This document shows, one piece after another, positions 1 through 8,442 of a stretch of 64,000 nucleotides of DNA (position 1 is the first letter of the stretch; the number at the start of each line of letters is the position of its first letter). Under the pieces are notes generated by a model, which saw only the letters and a list, made by a program, of their open reading frames with translations, made no database searches and was not told the DNA's origin. The stretch is taken from contig CP064987.1 in assembly GCA_016699835.1 (NCBI GenBank), positions 1,426,001 through 1,490,000 of the forward strand, read 5' to 3'. The position numbers were made by a program, and so were the translations under genes. The DNA comes from Phycisphaerales bacterium. Lineage in GTDB: Bacteria > Planctomycetota > Phycisphaerae > Phycisphaerales > UBA1924.

Positions 1-80
1 TCCACACCCTTGAGCACGGGGACGCTCACCTTGCCGAGGCGATACGTCTTGTGGAGGTTGTGGGCGGCGAGGAGGGGCAT
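1..80 (-). CDS. lolD: LolD-like ABC transporter ATPase, N-terminal fragment
   Basis: Only the first 26 codons lie in the window. Reading leftwards from an ATG at 80 gives MPLLAAHNLHKTYRLGKVSV and then PVLKGV, the typical opening of LolD/MacB-type ATPases (a short strand, a tyrosine that stacks on ATP, and the V-x-V-L-x-G-V block). Walker A would come just past the window edge. The gene starts 25 bases after the stop of the LolC/E-like permease and is read in the same direction, so the two should form one exporter that moves lipoproteins off the inner membrane using ATP. No clear ribosome binding site is seen. The family call rests on very little sequence, but the neighbour supports it. Confidence 0.7.
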   Translation of the reverse strand, partial: MPLLAAHNLHKTYRLGKVSVPVLKGV

Positions 81-105
81 GATGGCGTGTGTCTTCGTTG
101 CGGGA

Positions 106-1680
106 TCACTCGAAGCGGAGGGCCTTGACGGGGTCCATGAGGGCGGCACGAACGGCGGGGATCAGCGCGCCGCCCGCGGAGGCGAGAACGGCAAGCGCGA
201 AGACCCAGAGTGCATCGACCGAGCGGACGGTGTTGGGGATGGTGTCGAAGACGTAGACCGCGGGGTTCCAGATGACGATGCCGAGTTGGCGTCCGAGCCA
301 CTCGTGGATGGGGTTGATGTTGGTCACGATGGCGTAGGCGATGGCGAGGCCCGCGCCGCCACCGACGAGTCCGATGGCGCAGCCGTAGCAGACCCAGATG
401 CCGGCGATGCCGGAGCGGCTGGCGCCGATGGCGCGGATGGTGCCGATATCCTTGGTGCGTTCGGCGACCATGGACCAGAAGATGGCGAGGATGAGCATGA
501 CCGCGACGAAGGAGATGATGCCGAAGAGAACGAGGAGGAGGACCTGCTCCTTCTGGACGGCGTCGATCATGGTCTGATTCTGCTCACGCCAGGTCATGGC
601 CTGGATCTGGGAGAGGCCGGGGACTTCGCCCCTGTGGCGCTCGGCGAAGCTGGCGTAGACGGCGAGGCAGGCGTCCTTGAGCGCGCGAGCCTGGGCGTCG
701 GTCTTCACATCACCCTGGCCACGGATGAGGATGTGGGTGGCGCGGGCGGGGATGGTGCCGGCGGGTGTCGCGTCGAGAACAAAGGTCTCTTTGCCGGTCT
801 TGGGGTCGAGCACGACCTTGTAGGGCGTGTCGGTGGTGTTGATCTTCGGCGCCTCGTTGAGTTTGAGGGCGCGCTGGAGGGCGTCGAGGCGGACGAAGAC
901 GACGCTGGTGTCGGCGTCGGCAACGCCCGAGGCGAACTCGTTGGCGACGGGGAGTCGCATCGTCGAGAGTTCAACGCTGTTGCCCTTGGCGTCGAGGGGG
1001 ACGACGTTGATGGTGACCGAGCCGTCGCGGGGCATGAAGGTGTCGGCGAAGTCGATCGTGCCGTTAGACTGGGCACGGGTGACGGCGAGGGGTTCCCAGA
1101 TTCCGGCGTCGGTACGATTGTTGAGGCCGCTGACGGCGATGCCGAGGACCGCGGCCGGTTCCTGCTCGTGGGTCTTGGGATTGATTCGCTCGAGGGTGAG
1201 GCCCTGCTCGAGGAGGGTTTGTGCTGGGACGCGAAGGATGGGGTCACGAAGGCGGAGATCCTCGCGTTTCTTGTCGTGGCGTGTGGGCGTGGAGATGGGG
1301 CGCCACCACAAGATGTCTTTGTACGACGAGACGCGTGAGAAGGACTCGCCCTCGATGCCTTTGACCTGGACGGCCCGCTTGAGGTCGTTGGGGAGGATGA
1401 TGAGGCCGAAGGTTTCGATGGTGGGCGCGGCGGCGGCGACGGCGGGGTCTTTCTCGAGTTCATGGACGAGTTCGTCGTAGTACGGGATTCCGGCGTTGGG
1501 CCAATAGAGGGCGAGGTCGCTCTGGATGGTGCGCCCCGAGGAGATGAGCATGTCGAGGAAGCCGCCCATCACGGACCAGACGATGAGGACCATGGCGGCG
1601 CAGAGGGCGACCGCGCATGCCGCCAGGAGGGGCATGATCTTGCTGGTGAGATACTTGGCGGTCAGGAGGAGTTGGTACAC
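106..1680 (-). CDS. LolC/LolE-type ABC transporter permease (FtsX family)
   Basis: A 524-residue inner-membrane permease. It has one N-terminal membrane helix (about residues 14-40), a large periplasmic domain (about 45-365, MacB-PCD-like), and three C-terminal helices in an FtsX domain that includes the conserved stretch ERTKDIGTIRAIGAS. It ends with DPVKALRFE, close to the D-P-(V/A)-x-A-L-R-x-E ending common in MacB/LolE permeases. The start is GTG at 1680; ATG codons further in would cut off the first helix. Known members extract or release outer-membrane lipoproteins together with a LolD ATPase, and such an ATPase begins 25 bases downstream. Whether this protein is closer to LolC, LolE or a MacB-like exporter cannot be decided from the sequence alone. 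Confidence 0.85.
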   Translation of the reverse strand: MYQLLLTAKYLTSKIMPLLAACAVALCAAMVLIVWSVMGGFLDMLISSGRTIQSDLALYWPNAGIPYYDELVHELEKDPAVAAAAPTIETFGLIILPNDLKRAVQVKGIEGESFSRVSSYKDILWWRPISTPTRHDKKREDLRLRDPILRVPAQTLLEQGLTLERINPKTHEQEPAAVLGIAVSGLNNRTDAGIWEPLAVTRAQSNGTIDFADTFMPRDGSVTINVVPLDAKGNSVELSTMRLPVANEFASGVADADTSVVFVRLDALQRALKLNEAPKINTTDTPYKVVLDPKTGKETFVLDATPAGTIPARATHILIRGQGDVKTDAQARALKDACLAVYASFAERHRGEVPGLSQIQAMTWREQNQTMIDAVQKEQVLLLVLFGIISFVAVMLILAIFWSMVAERTKDIGTIRAIGASRSGIAGIWVCYGCAIGLVGGGAGLAIAYAIVTNINPIHEWLGRQLGIVIWNPAVYVFDTIPNTVRSVDALWVFALAVLASAGGALIPAVRAALMDPVKALRFE

Positions 1681-1779
1681 CAGCGAAAGGTATGCTAGCA
1701 GAATGCGAATATCTAAACAGTTATTGGGCCATGATTTAGTGAAAATTTAAAGGCCGATTGTCATTCCGAAGCATTCTAC

Positions 1780-1809
1780 TTGAACAAGTGACCAAATTGT
1801 GCGTATACT
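1780..1809 (+). promoter_or_regulatory. Sigma-70-type promoter of the TAC operon
   Basis: TTGAAC (1780-1785) and TATACT (1804-1809) are separated by 18 bases. The surrounding sequence is clearly more AT-rich than the rest of the window. The predicted transcription start near 1816 lies just ahead of the inverted repeat at 1821-1836 and the GTG start at 1844. Confidence 0.6.
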
Positions 1810-1820
1810 CACTACTTGAT

Positions 1821-1836
1821 TTTAGTTTTGACTAAA
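1821..1836. promoter_or_regulatory. Putative antitoxin operator (inverted repeat)
   Basis: TTTAGT-TTTG-ACTAAA is a perfect 6-bp inverted repeat with a 4-base spacer, placed between the -10 element and the toxin start codon. HigA-type antitoxins autoregulate by binding such palindromes over their own promoter. Assigning it to this HigA is inference from position and symmetry. Confidence 0.5.
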
Positions 1837-1843
1837 GCGAGAA

Positions 1844-2257
1844 GTGGAATCCGCAGATGAACATGATGGTGATTGTGTTCACTCTGGCCAATACGGACAG
1901 GTCAAGTTTGCGCGCGCCGCGGACGGGAGCCTGATGGTAAAGAGTCAGTGGAATGCAATGCCCTTGAAGTGGCGAAACGCCTTCATGTCGCGATTTGTGT
2001 CGATAGCAGCGGATAAGAACCTACAGATTTCTAGTCGCGAGCATTTCAAGAAGATCGAAGGCGATCTCTATGAGTTCAAGCACAATGGACAGAAATCACG
2101 TATTTTCACATTTAGGCATGGGAATTGTTGGTTTTTAGTGGATGTCTTTGTGGAGAAAAAGGAGGACGCTCTCCCAGAAGGTGTAGTGAGACGTGCAGTC
2201 CGTCGCATGGAGGAGGCTCGGAATGTACTGTCGCAACGGAAGGGTGCCAAGCGATGA
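1844..2257 (+). CDS. higB: HigB-like toxin (RelE/Gp49 superfamily)
   Basis: 137 residues. The pattern FMSRFVSIAADKNLQISSRE, then the pair FKKIEGDLYEFK and SRIFTF, then WFLVDVFVEKKEDALPE, is that of phage-derived Gp49-like/HigB RNases of the RelE fold, which cut mRNA on the ribosome. The basic C-terminal helix (residues about 115-137, rich in Arg) is also usual. The start is GTG at 1844, because nearby ATGs (1857 and after) are in another frame. The stop overlaps the antitoxin start by four bases (ATGA), so the pair is translationally coupled. Toxin-first order is the mark of higBA. Base composition is lower in GC than in the flanking genes, which suggests transfer. The N-terminal 25 residues are not conserved-looking, and a later start cannot be excluded. 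Confidence 0.8.
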   Translation: MESADEHDGDCVHSGQYGQVKFARAADGSLMVKSQWNAMPLKWRNAFMSRFVSIAADKNLQISSREHFKKIEGDLYEFKHNGQKSRIFTFRHGNCWFLVDVFVEKKEDALPEGVVRRAVRRMEEARNVLSQRKGAKR

Positions 2258-2658
2258 ACGAGTTCGAGAAACTGATCGCGGATCGGGAGAATCGTATCGA
2301 TCTGTGTGTCGAGATCACCACGACGCGCATCGCCGAGTTACTCGCGAAGCAGTTGTCAGATCGTCGTATGACTCGCGCTGAGTTTGCGAGACTGCTCGAC
2401 GTTACCCCTGGCAGGGTGACTCAAATGCTTGATGGCGATTCGAATTTGCAGATCCGGACGATTGCCAAAGCGCTTGCGGTGCTTGATCTGGTCATCGAAG
2501 CGCATGCGGTTACGATTTCTTCGCTGTCGTGTCCCGACAAGTGGGAGGATGCGACTCCCAACATGATCGGAATTCAGTTGGGCGTTGTGCCACGCCAAGA
2601 GTCTGGCGCTTCGCAAACTTCGGAACCCAATAAAATGAGCTACTCGCTCGCTGCCTAA
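2254..2658 (+). CDS. higA: HigA-like antitoxin with C-terminal extension
   Basis: 134 residues. A cro/C1-type helix-turn-helix lies at about residues 35-85 (SDRRMTRAEFARLLDVTPGR and on to VTQMLDGDSN), preceded by a helical N-terminal segment. It should bind DNA to repress the operon and neutralise the HigB-like toxin. The start is fixed by the ATGA overlap with the toxin stop. After the HTH there is a tail of about 40 residues, hydrophobic in part (NMIGIQLGVV) and otherwise disordered-looking, ending KMSYSLAA. In TAC systems, the antitoxin tail is the chaperone-addiction segment that makes the antitoxin depend on its SecB-like partner. A SecB-like gene follows six bases later, so that role is inferred here. 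Confidence 0.8.
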   Translation: MNEFEKLIADRENRIDLCVEITTTRIAELLAKQLSDRRMTRAEFARLLDVTPGRVTQMLDGDSNLQIRTIAKALAVLDLVIEAHAVTISSLSCPDKWEDATPNMIGIQLGVVPRQESGASQTSEPNKMSYSLAA

Positions 2659-2664
2659 TAAGCC

Positions 2665-3138
2665 ATGTCGAATCAAGTCACCAAGATTTCAGTTTCTCCC
2701 GAACAAATGAATCGGGCAGCGGCTGTTGGCCCCAAGGCCGCGTTGCAGTCTGTGCACCTCGTAAATGTGAACGCGATGCTGGACACCCGTGATGGTGTCG
2801 TTGCGAAGCATGTGCGGCACACTCGATCGCACTCATTTGAGCGTATCGGCGAGAGTGCAATCAGTGTGACGATTCGTTTTGGAGTAGACATCGCGTCGAG
2901 CGAAGAGGAAAAAGCGGAGCCGCCTACGTCGATCGAGTGTAAGTATGTTCTTAACTACCTGATTGACGATTTGCAGAACTTTGACGACGATCATCTTCTC
3001 GCATTCTCACAAATCAACGGCTACTTCAATGCGTGGCCATTCTGGAGAGAGTTGACGACTAGCATGCTCGCACGCAGCAAGTCAGGATTCTTCCTCTTGC
3101 CGACACTTCGTGTTGATCAATCCCTGACAGACAAGTAG
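2665..3138 (+). CDS. SecB-like chaperone of a TAC module
   Basis: 157 residues, starting at ATG 2665 six bases after the antitoxin stop. The C-terminal half shows the SecB-like pattern: an acidic stretch with alternating hydrophobic strands (KYVLNYLIDDLQNFDDDHLL), then FSQINGYFNAWPFWRE and SFFLLPTLRV-type ending (here SGFFLLPTLRVDQ). This resembles the solitary SecB-like chaperones of HigBA-linked TAC systems, such as Rv1957 of Mycobacterium tuberculosis, more than housekeeping SecB. The N-terminal strand region (residues 20-80) alternates hydrophobic and polar residues, as expected for the SecB beta-sheet. Predicted job: hold the HigA tail, protecting the antitoxin and allowing toxin inhibition. 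The family call is from motif memory, not from a search. Low GC, as for the two upstream genes. Confidence 0.72.
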   Translation: MSNQVTKISVSPEQMNRAAAVGPKAALQSVHLVNVNAMLDTRDGVVAKHVRHTRSHSFERIGESAISVTIRFGVDIASSEEEKAEPPTSIECKYVLNYLIDDLQNFDDDHLLAFSQINGYFNAWPFWRELTTSMLARSKSGFFLLPTLRVDQSLTDK

Positions 3139-3146
3139 AACAAAAA

Positions 3147-4427
3147 TCACCGCTTGGTGGTGAAGAGTTTGGCGGTGCCGGTGCCCTCCATGGCGTCGGC
3201 GATGCGCTTGAGGGCGTGGGCGTAGGCGGCGGTGCGCATGTCCACGCTCTTGGCCTTGTGGAGGTGGTAGATGGCGTTGAACTCGCGACGCATGCGCTCG
3301 GCGAGACGCTGGTGGACGTCTTCGAGGGTCCAGTAGAAGCCCGACTTGTTCTGGGTCCACTCGAAGTAGGAGACGGTCACGCCGCCGGAGTTAGCGAGGA
3401 TGTCGGGGATGACCATGGTCTTCTTGGAGTTGAGGATGGCGTCGGCCTCGGGGGTGATGGGCCCGTTGGCGAGTTCGAGGATGACCTTGGCCTTGACGCC
3501 GCTCGCGTTGGCGCTGGTGATGACGTTCTCGATGGCGGCGGGGACGAGGAGGTCCACGTCCATGGCGAGGAGTTCGGCGTTGTCGGAGTAGCGGCCTTGG
3601 GGCGTCAGTGGCTCGACCTTGCCGGTCTCGTGCTTGTGCTTGATGTGGTGGGCGATGTCGAGGCCGGTGGTGTTGATGACGGCGCCACGGTGGTCGCTGA
3701 TGGCGATGATCTTGTAGCCGTCGGCGTGGGCGAGTCGGGCGAAGTGCTCGCCGGCATTCCCGAAGCCCTGGACGGCGACGGTGCGGGTCTGCTTCTTGGG
3801 GTCCCAGCCGAGTTCGCGCTCGAGTTCCTTAAGAATGTAGTAGCCGCCTCTCGCGGTGGCGTCGTCGCGGCCGAGGGAGCCCCCCATGGCGACGGGCTTG
3901 CCGGTGATGACGCCGGGCTCGACGCGGTTCATGACGCGGTTGTACTCGTCGCTCATCCAGGCCATGATGGTGGCGTTGGTGTTGACGTCGGGGGCGGGAA
4001 CGTCGAGATCCTGGCCGACGTGATGGGCGATGGCCTTCATGTAGCCGCGGCTGAGTCGCTCGAGTTCGCCGTAGGAGAGTGTGTAGGGATCGACGATGAC
4101 GCCGCCCTTGCCGCCGCCGAAGGGCAGGCCGGCGACGGCACACTTGAAGGTCATCCAGAAGGCGAGGGCCTTGACCTCGGACTGGGAGACGTCCTGGTGG
4201 AAGCGGATGCCGCCCTTGGCGGGGCCTCGGGTGTCGTCGAATCGGCAGCGGTAGCCGGTGAAGACGCGGAGCGAGCCGTCATCCATGCGGACGGGGATGC
4301 TGACCTCGAGGAACTGCTTGGGGAATCGGAGGCGGGCAACGGTCTCGGGGTGGACGCTGCCATTCATGACGGCGGCGGCGGCGTCGAGGCGTTTGAGGGC
4401 ATCACCGAAGACATCGTTCTTGGCCAT
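3147..4427 (-). CDS. gdhA: Glutamate dehydrogenase (NAD(P)-dependent)
   Basis: 426 residues, the normal length of hexameric Glu/Leu/Phe/Val dehydrogenases. It interconverts glutamate and 2-oxoglutarate plus ammonia in the cytoplasm. Visible motifs: the substrate-site lysines in GPAKGGIRFH (K71) and at K95, the catalytic lysine in LPFGGGKGG (K107), the catalytic aspartate in VPAPDVNT (D147), and the nucleotide-binding GFGNAG loop at 221-226. The C-terminal DILANSGGVTVSYFEW block is typical of the RocG/GudB-like subgroup. Upstream (minus strand) there is an AAGGAAAG ribosome binding site. The gene converges with the TAC operon, only eight bases apart. Confidence 0.96.
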   Translation of the reverse strand: MAKNDVFGDALKRLDAAAAVMNGSVHPETVARLRFPKQFLEVSIPVRMDDGSLRVFTGYRCRFDDTRGPAKGGIRFHQDVSQSEVKALAFWMTFKCAVAGLPFGGGKGGVIVDPYTLSYGELERLSRGYMKAIAHHVGQDLDVPAPDVNTNATIMAWMSDEYNRVMNRVEPGVITGKPVAMGGSLGRDDATARGGYYILKELERELGWDPKKQTRTVAVQGFGNAGEHFARLAHADGYKIIAISDHRGAVINTTGLDIAHHIKHKHETGKVEPLTPQGRYSDNAELLAMDVDLLVPAAIENVITSANASGVKAKVILELANGPITPEADAILNSKKTMVIPDILANSGGVTVSYFEWTQNKSGFYWTLEDVHQRLAERMRREFNAIYHLHKAKSVDMRTAAYAHALKRIADAMEGTGTAKLFTTKR

Positions 4428-4718
4428 GGTGGAACGCTTTCCTTAGTATCTGGAGAGTTGAATCGGCGAGGACTGAGTATCGGCAATATGGTGAGCGGAG
4501 ATTGTTGGCGCCTCGTCGGATCGGGTGTTTGAAGTGGTTTGATGGGAGCCGATGATTCAGTCCGATAATGTTTGGACTTCGACGTCAACCGTGGGTCGAA
4601 ACGTCTTGAATGTTCGTCCCGAGGCTGGGTGATTTGGACGATGTCCGCGGTCACACGCTCGTGAGTATCCACGGGCCGGCCTGATTGTGTGGGGTGTGTG
4701 GATTTTGGGAGGCGTGGC

Positions 4719-5825
4719 GTGCGTGTCGCGATTCTGTGGTCGGAGATTTCGGGATACATGGCCTCGTGCTGGCGGGCGCTGGCGGCGCTTCCGGGGTTTG
4801 AGATCGAGGTGATCGCGTTCAAGCCCGATGGGGCGAAGACGAATGCGGCCTTCGATCCGAGTGTGGTGCTCAAGGGGATCGCGAGGCATCGGCTCCTTGA
4901 TTTGAGCGAGCGCGAGAATGCCGGGCTGATCGCGGATCATCTCGCGGCATTCAACCCCGAAGCGGTGTCCGTTGTAGGATGGGGGCATGGGCCCTACCGG
5001 CGTGTGGCAATGAATCCGCGCTTCAAGACCGCGGGGATGGTGATGGCGATCGACACGCCGTGGCGGGCGCGGGCGAAGCAGTATGTGACGCGGTTCGCGG
5101 TGAAGCGGTTCTTTGATCGGATGGACATCGCGGTTCCGGCGGGCGAGCGTGCGTGGCAGTATTGCCGACGCCTTGGGTTCGAGGAGGCTCGGATTCGGCG
5201 CGGGCTCTATGCGGCGGAGACCTCACGCTTCACGCCGGTGCATGATGATCGAGTGAAGCAGGGCGCGGAGGGTTGGCCTCGCGCGTTCATGTTTGTGGGG
5301 CGGTATGTAGACGTGAAGGGAATCGGGACATTGCTCGAGGCATACTCGCGGTATCGAGCGAGCGTGTCGGAGCCTTGGGAGTTGTTGTGCTGCGGGATGG
5401 GGGTGTGGGGAGATCGGATTCGCGCGGCCAAGGGTGTGCGGGATCTTGGATTCGCGCAGCCGGACGTGCTTGGAGAGCGGCTGGCGATGGCGGGGTGCTT
5501 CGTGCTCGCGAGCCATTATGAGCCGTGGGGCGTGGCGCTCGTGGAAGCGATGGCGACGGGGATGCCGGTGATCTGCACGGAGCAGGTCGGGGCGGCGGTC
5601 GAGGTGGTGAGGACGTTCCACAACGGGCTGATGGTGCCGACGGCGGACGCGGAGGCGATGGCGCGGGCGATGGTGTGGATGCACGAGCATCGGGATCGTC
5701 TCGCGGGGATGGGCCGGCACGCGCGCGAGGCAGCGGAGGCGTTCGGAGCGGATGTCTGGGCCGAACGCTGGCAGGACGCATTCGAGGCGGCGGCGCGGGT
5801 GCGGCGTGCCCGGACCGGCGTGTGA
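4719..5825 (+). CDS. GT4-family glycosyltransferase
   Basis: 368 residues. The N-terminal half (VRVAILWSEISGYMASCWRA) is a GT-B Rossmann-like lobe. The C-terminal half carries the GT4 signature: a GRYVDVKGIGTLLEAY block, then FVLASHYEPWGVALVEAMAT, followed by GMPVICTE. The E-x7-E pattern in the latter is the nucleotide-sugar-binding motif. It would transfer a sugar from an NDP-sugar to an envelope polysaccharide or lipid acceptor; the acceptor is unknown. The GTG at 4719 is chosen because GGGAGG lies seven bases upstream; the longer reading from GTG 4689 has no such site. The 291 bases before it hold no gene that I can support. Confidence 0.85.
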   Translation: MRVAILWSEISGYMASCWRALAALPGFEIEVIAFKPDGAKTNAAFDPSVVLKGIARHRLLDLSERENAGLIADHLAAFNPEAVSVVGWGHGPYRRVAMNPRFKTAGMVMAIDTPWRARAKQYVTRFAVKRFFDRMDIAVPAGERAWQYCRRLGFEEARIRRGLYAAETSRFTPVHDDRVKQGAEGWPRAFMFVGRYVDVKGIGTLLEAYSRYRASVSEPWELLCCGMGVWGDRIRAAKGVRDLGFAQPDVLGERLAMAGCFVLASHYEPWGVALVEAMATGMPVICTEQVGAAVEVVRTFHNGLMVPTADAEAMARAMVWMHEHRDRLAGMGRHAREAAEAFGADVWAERWQDAFEAAARVRRARTGV

Positions 5826-5929
5826 GAATCCGGGGGTCCTGGTTCCCAACAATGGGTGGACGCCGGGCGCTTCTATGTGGGCGATCGGCACGGGTCTCGA
5901 CGTTGGTTCCTCTGCGCGGGGTGGACGCG

Positions 5930-6346
5930 ATGACGTGGAATCGGAATGACGATCAGTTTCGGCCGACGGACTACCGATTTCCGGAGGTCCGGCGGATGGG
6001 CCTCGGCGGGGCGGTGATCTTCGTCATGTTCTGCGTGGGGATGGCGATCACGGCGGGGACCGTGGTCCCAGGTGTTCCGAAGATCTTCGTGATCGTGCCC
6101 TTGGGCATGGCGGCGTTCGCGATCTTCAGCGCGTTCCAGTCGCACAAACTGGGGAAGCGTCTGGAGGTAGAAGCGGCCAAAGCCCAACGTGAGGATCGAG
6201 AGATGCGTGCGGCAGCTTCTCGCGCGAGTGATACTCGGCTCGCGGATCGTTTGGCATGCGCGTATTGCGGGCGCGTAGCGGGCGAGGACGAGGACGCGTG
6301 CGAAGGGTGCGGGGCGCCGGCGACGGCGCGGACACGTCGGATGTGA
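5930..6346 (+). CDS. Small membrane protein with C-terminal zinc ribbon
   Basis: 138 residues, family not recognised. Two adjacent membrane helices (about residues 24-45 and 51-68) are followed by a charged helical stretch (KLGKRLEVEAAKAQREDREM) and a four-cysteine zinc-ribbon pattern near the end (CAYCGR, then CEGCGAP). The layout of two helices with a cytoplasmic zinc ribbon suggests a small membrane-anchored adaptor, but no function can be assigned. The start is ATG 5930; a GTG at 5921 in the same frame is an alternative. Confidence 0.65.
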   Translation: MTWNRNDDQFRPTDYRFPEVRRMGLGGAVIFVMFCVGMAITAGTVVPGVPKIFVIVPLGMAAFAIFSAFQSHKLGKRLEVEAAKAQREDREMRAAASRASDTRLADRLACAYCGRVAGEDEDACEGCGAPATARTRRM

Positions 6347-6432
6347 TGGTATCGAAGTACTACGGCTGGTGGTAGTGGTTGAGGCAGGCGAGCCGTCCGC
6401 CCCACGAGATTGGGAAGGGTGCAGGCGAAGCC

Positions 6433-7225
6433 CTACGGATAATCCTGGCGTGTCGGGCGGATGAGGACATCGCTGACGTGGACGGCGGGGGGCTGGGTGA
6501 CGACGAAACTGACGCTGCGCGCGACGTCGTCGGGTGTGAGCGGTGGGCCGATGCGGTCCTTGACGCTCTCGAACCATGCCGGGTCATAGCCCGCGACGCC
6601 CTGGAACTCGCTGACGACGAAGCCCGGCTCGATGAGCGAGACGCGGATTCCCTTGGGCCCCAGTTCCCGCCGGGCGGCCTCGGCGAGGGAGTTGGCTGCG
6701 AACTTGGTGCTGCCATACATCGACGAGAAGGGCGAGATGTGGCGCCCGACGGTGGAGCCGAGGACGACGATGTCTCGCGGCGAGGCGAGGGCTTTGGCGC
6801 CGGAGTTCGTCGCATGCTGTTCCTCGATGTCGGCGAGCATGGCCTTGGCGCTCTCACGGAGGAGTTTGGCGGCGGCGAGGAGGTTGGTGCGGATCATCTC
6901 CTCCCACTGCGCGGTGTCGCTGTCGAGGACGCTCCCGCGGAGGCCTCGCCCGGCGTTGATGACGACAAGATCGGGGGCGCGGCCGATGGCGAGAGCGCGT
7001 CCCGCGTCGAGCATGGCGCGGATGGTTTCGTCCACGGCGCAGTCGCCGGCGACATTCGCGCAGGTCGTGGGGAGTTCCTTGACGAGGGCGTCGAGGCGCT
7101 CGGCCCGCCGGCCGTTGAGCACGAGGGCGGCCCCGAGCCTCGCGAAATCGTGGGCGATGGCGAGCCCGATGCCAGCGGTGGCCGGTGATGATGGCGACGC
7201 GTCCCTTGAGTGGAGTGGTGGTCAT
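6433..7225 (-). pseudogene. SDR-family oxidoreductase, frameshifted after the first strand
   Basis: A short-chain dehydrogenase/reductase split by one frameshift. The first part reads MTTTPLKGRVAIITG from ATG 7225, and the rest (from about 7180 to 6433) is in another frame: NGRRAERLDALV, NAGRG, a catalytic serine/tyrosine/lysine in SSMYGSTKFAANS, and IEPGFV. Together they make a normal SDR of about 265 residues binding NAD(P). The break falls in the dinucleotide-binding loop, where GGCC near 7181-7184 would have to read GGCGCC (Gly-Ala) to restore TGATAGIG. Nothing else in the gene looks decayed, so a two-base sequencing deletion is as likely as a true pseudogene. Substrate unknown. Confidence 0.75.
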
Positions 7226-7247
7226 GGAGGAGGGTATTGGGAGGAGA

Positions 7248-7274
7248 GGCATCGGGCATCGGGGATCTGGCAAT
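7248..7274 (-). repeat. Dispersed GATGCCCGATGCC repeat, copy 1
   Basis: On the minus strand this reads TGCCAGATCCCC followed by GATGCCCGATGCC. Two more copies lie in intergenic gaps at 49922-49950 and 51188-51221. It sits in the gap between the SDR and hisN-like genes. Confidence 0.5.
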
Positions 7275-7363
7275 AGGTTTGGGTGTGCTGCGACGTCGGG
7301 TGGTTGAGGAGAATTCGCGGTCTTTCTGCCCGTGGTCTGCTGGTGTTATGGGTTGATCGGGTC

Positions 7364-7369
7364 GATACT
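7364..7369 (+). promoter_or_regulatory. -10 element of hisN-like gene, probably leaderless
   Basis: GATACT ends five bases before the ATG at 7375, which would place the transcription start at or next to the start codon. No Shine-Dalgarno sequence is present. A good -35 is not obvious. Confidence 0.35.
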
Positions 7370-7374
7370 TCGGT

Positions 7375-8211
7375 ATGCCGACTGTGACGAATGCCGTGGA
7401 CACTTCTGCCGTGGTGGCTCGACTGGAACTGGCGCGACGATTGGCGCGTGAGGCCGGGGTGTTGACGCTGCGATATTTCCAGAGTCCGGACCTTGCGGTG
7501 GATGAGAAGTCCGACGGCTCGCCGGTGACGATCGCGGACAAGAAGTCCGAGGAGTTGATCCGGGCCGGAATCCAGGCGGGCTTTCCCGACGACGGCATCC
7601 TGGGTGAGGAGTTCGGGCACAGCAAACCGAAAGACGACGCGGGGTTCACGTGGATCGTGGACCCGATCGATGGCACGCGCTCGTTCAGCCGCGGGATTCC
7701 GAGTTATGCCGTGCTGATCGGGTTGGAGTATGCCGGGCGGAGCGTGGGCGGCGTGGTGGAGTTGCCCGGGATGGGCGAGCGCCTGTGGGCGCACGAGGGC
7801 GGCGGGGCGTTCTGGCAGACGGCGCGGAACGAAACGGCGATGGCGGCACGGGTGAGCGCGACGCCGACGCTCGCGGAGGCGTGGCTGGAGATCGCGCAGC
7901 CGCGGCAGTTCCGGCGGAGCGACCGATGGGGCGCGTTCGATCGGCTGGTGATGGCGGCGGGCCGGACGCAGGGGTGGAGCGACGCCGACGCCTTCGCGCT
8001 GGTGGCGACGGGGCGCGTGGACGGGGCGATCCAGTTCGGCGTGTCGGCGTGGGACATCGCGCCGTTCGATTGCATCATGCACGAGGCCGGGGGCTTGCAG
8101 AGTGATTGGACGGGACGCCGCACACTCGACGCGCGATTCGTGGTGGCGTCGAATGGGCTGATCCATCAGGAGTTGCTGACGATTTTGTCGCCGCACGCGG
8201 GGGCGCGTTGA
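7375..8211 (+). CDS. hisN: Histidinol-phosphatase / inositol monophosphatase family
   Basis: 278 residues, full length for the Mg-dependent inositol monophosphatase superfamily. Metal-binding motifs are visible: the GEE of ILGEEFGH (residues 78-79), DPIDGT at 96-101, and SAWDIAPFDCIMHEAGG near residue 225. The context of conserved residues (DGSPVTIADKKSE near 47-59 and the DPIDGTRSF run) matches the HisN histidinol-phosphatase subgroup, which performs the penultimate step of histidine synthesis. A role on inositol phosphates, 3'-phosphoadenosine phosphates or fructose bisphosphate cannot be excluded. No other his genes are nearby. Confidence 0.8.
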   Translation: MPTVTNAVDTSAVVARLELARRLAREAGVLTLRYFQSPDLAVDEKSDGSPVTIADKKSEELIRAGIQAGFPDDGILGEEFGHSKPKDDAGFTWIVDPIDGTRSFSRGIPSYAVLIGLEYAGRSVGGVVELPGMGERLWAHEGGGAFWQTARNETAMAARVSATPTLAEAWLEIAQPRQFRRSDRWGAFDRLVMAAGRTQGWSDADAFALVATGRVDGAIQFGVSAWDIAPFDCIMHEAGGLQSDWTGRRTLDARFVVASNGLIHQELLTILSPHAGAR

Positions 8212-8442
8212 GCGTGAGCGTGCTCGAGGCTCCCCGAATCGTGGCCATGTGTGATCACGTGTAGATCGGACACCACAACTCTTTGAGTTTGACTTTCGCA
8301 CTGCGCGAGGTGCTGTGCCGTGCGCGCGCAGAGGCGGCGTTTGGAGGTGTTTGGTGGAGGGACCGCATGGAGCGGCCCACTTGAGACTCCTCACGACGCA
8401 CCGGCCGGCGATCGGCCCCCTTAGCCCCGTGGAGCGTGCCGC

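Noticed and set aside
10..1338. Long plus-strand open frame antisense to the LolC/E permease
   Set aside because: It is Gly/Asp/Glu-rich low-complexity translation of the reverse of a real gene, as are many long frames in this high-GC window.
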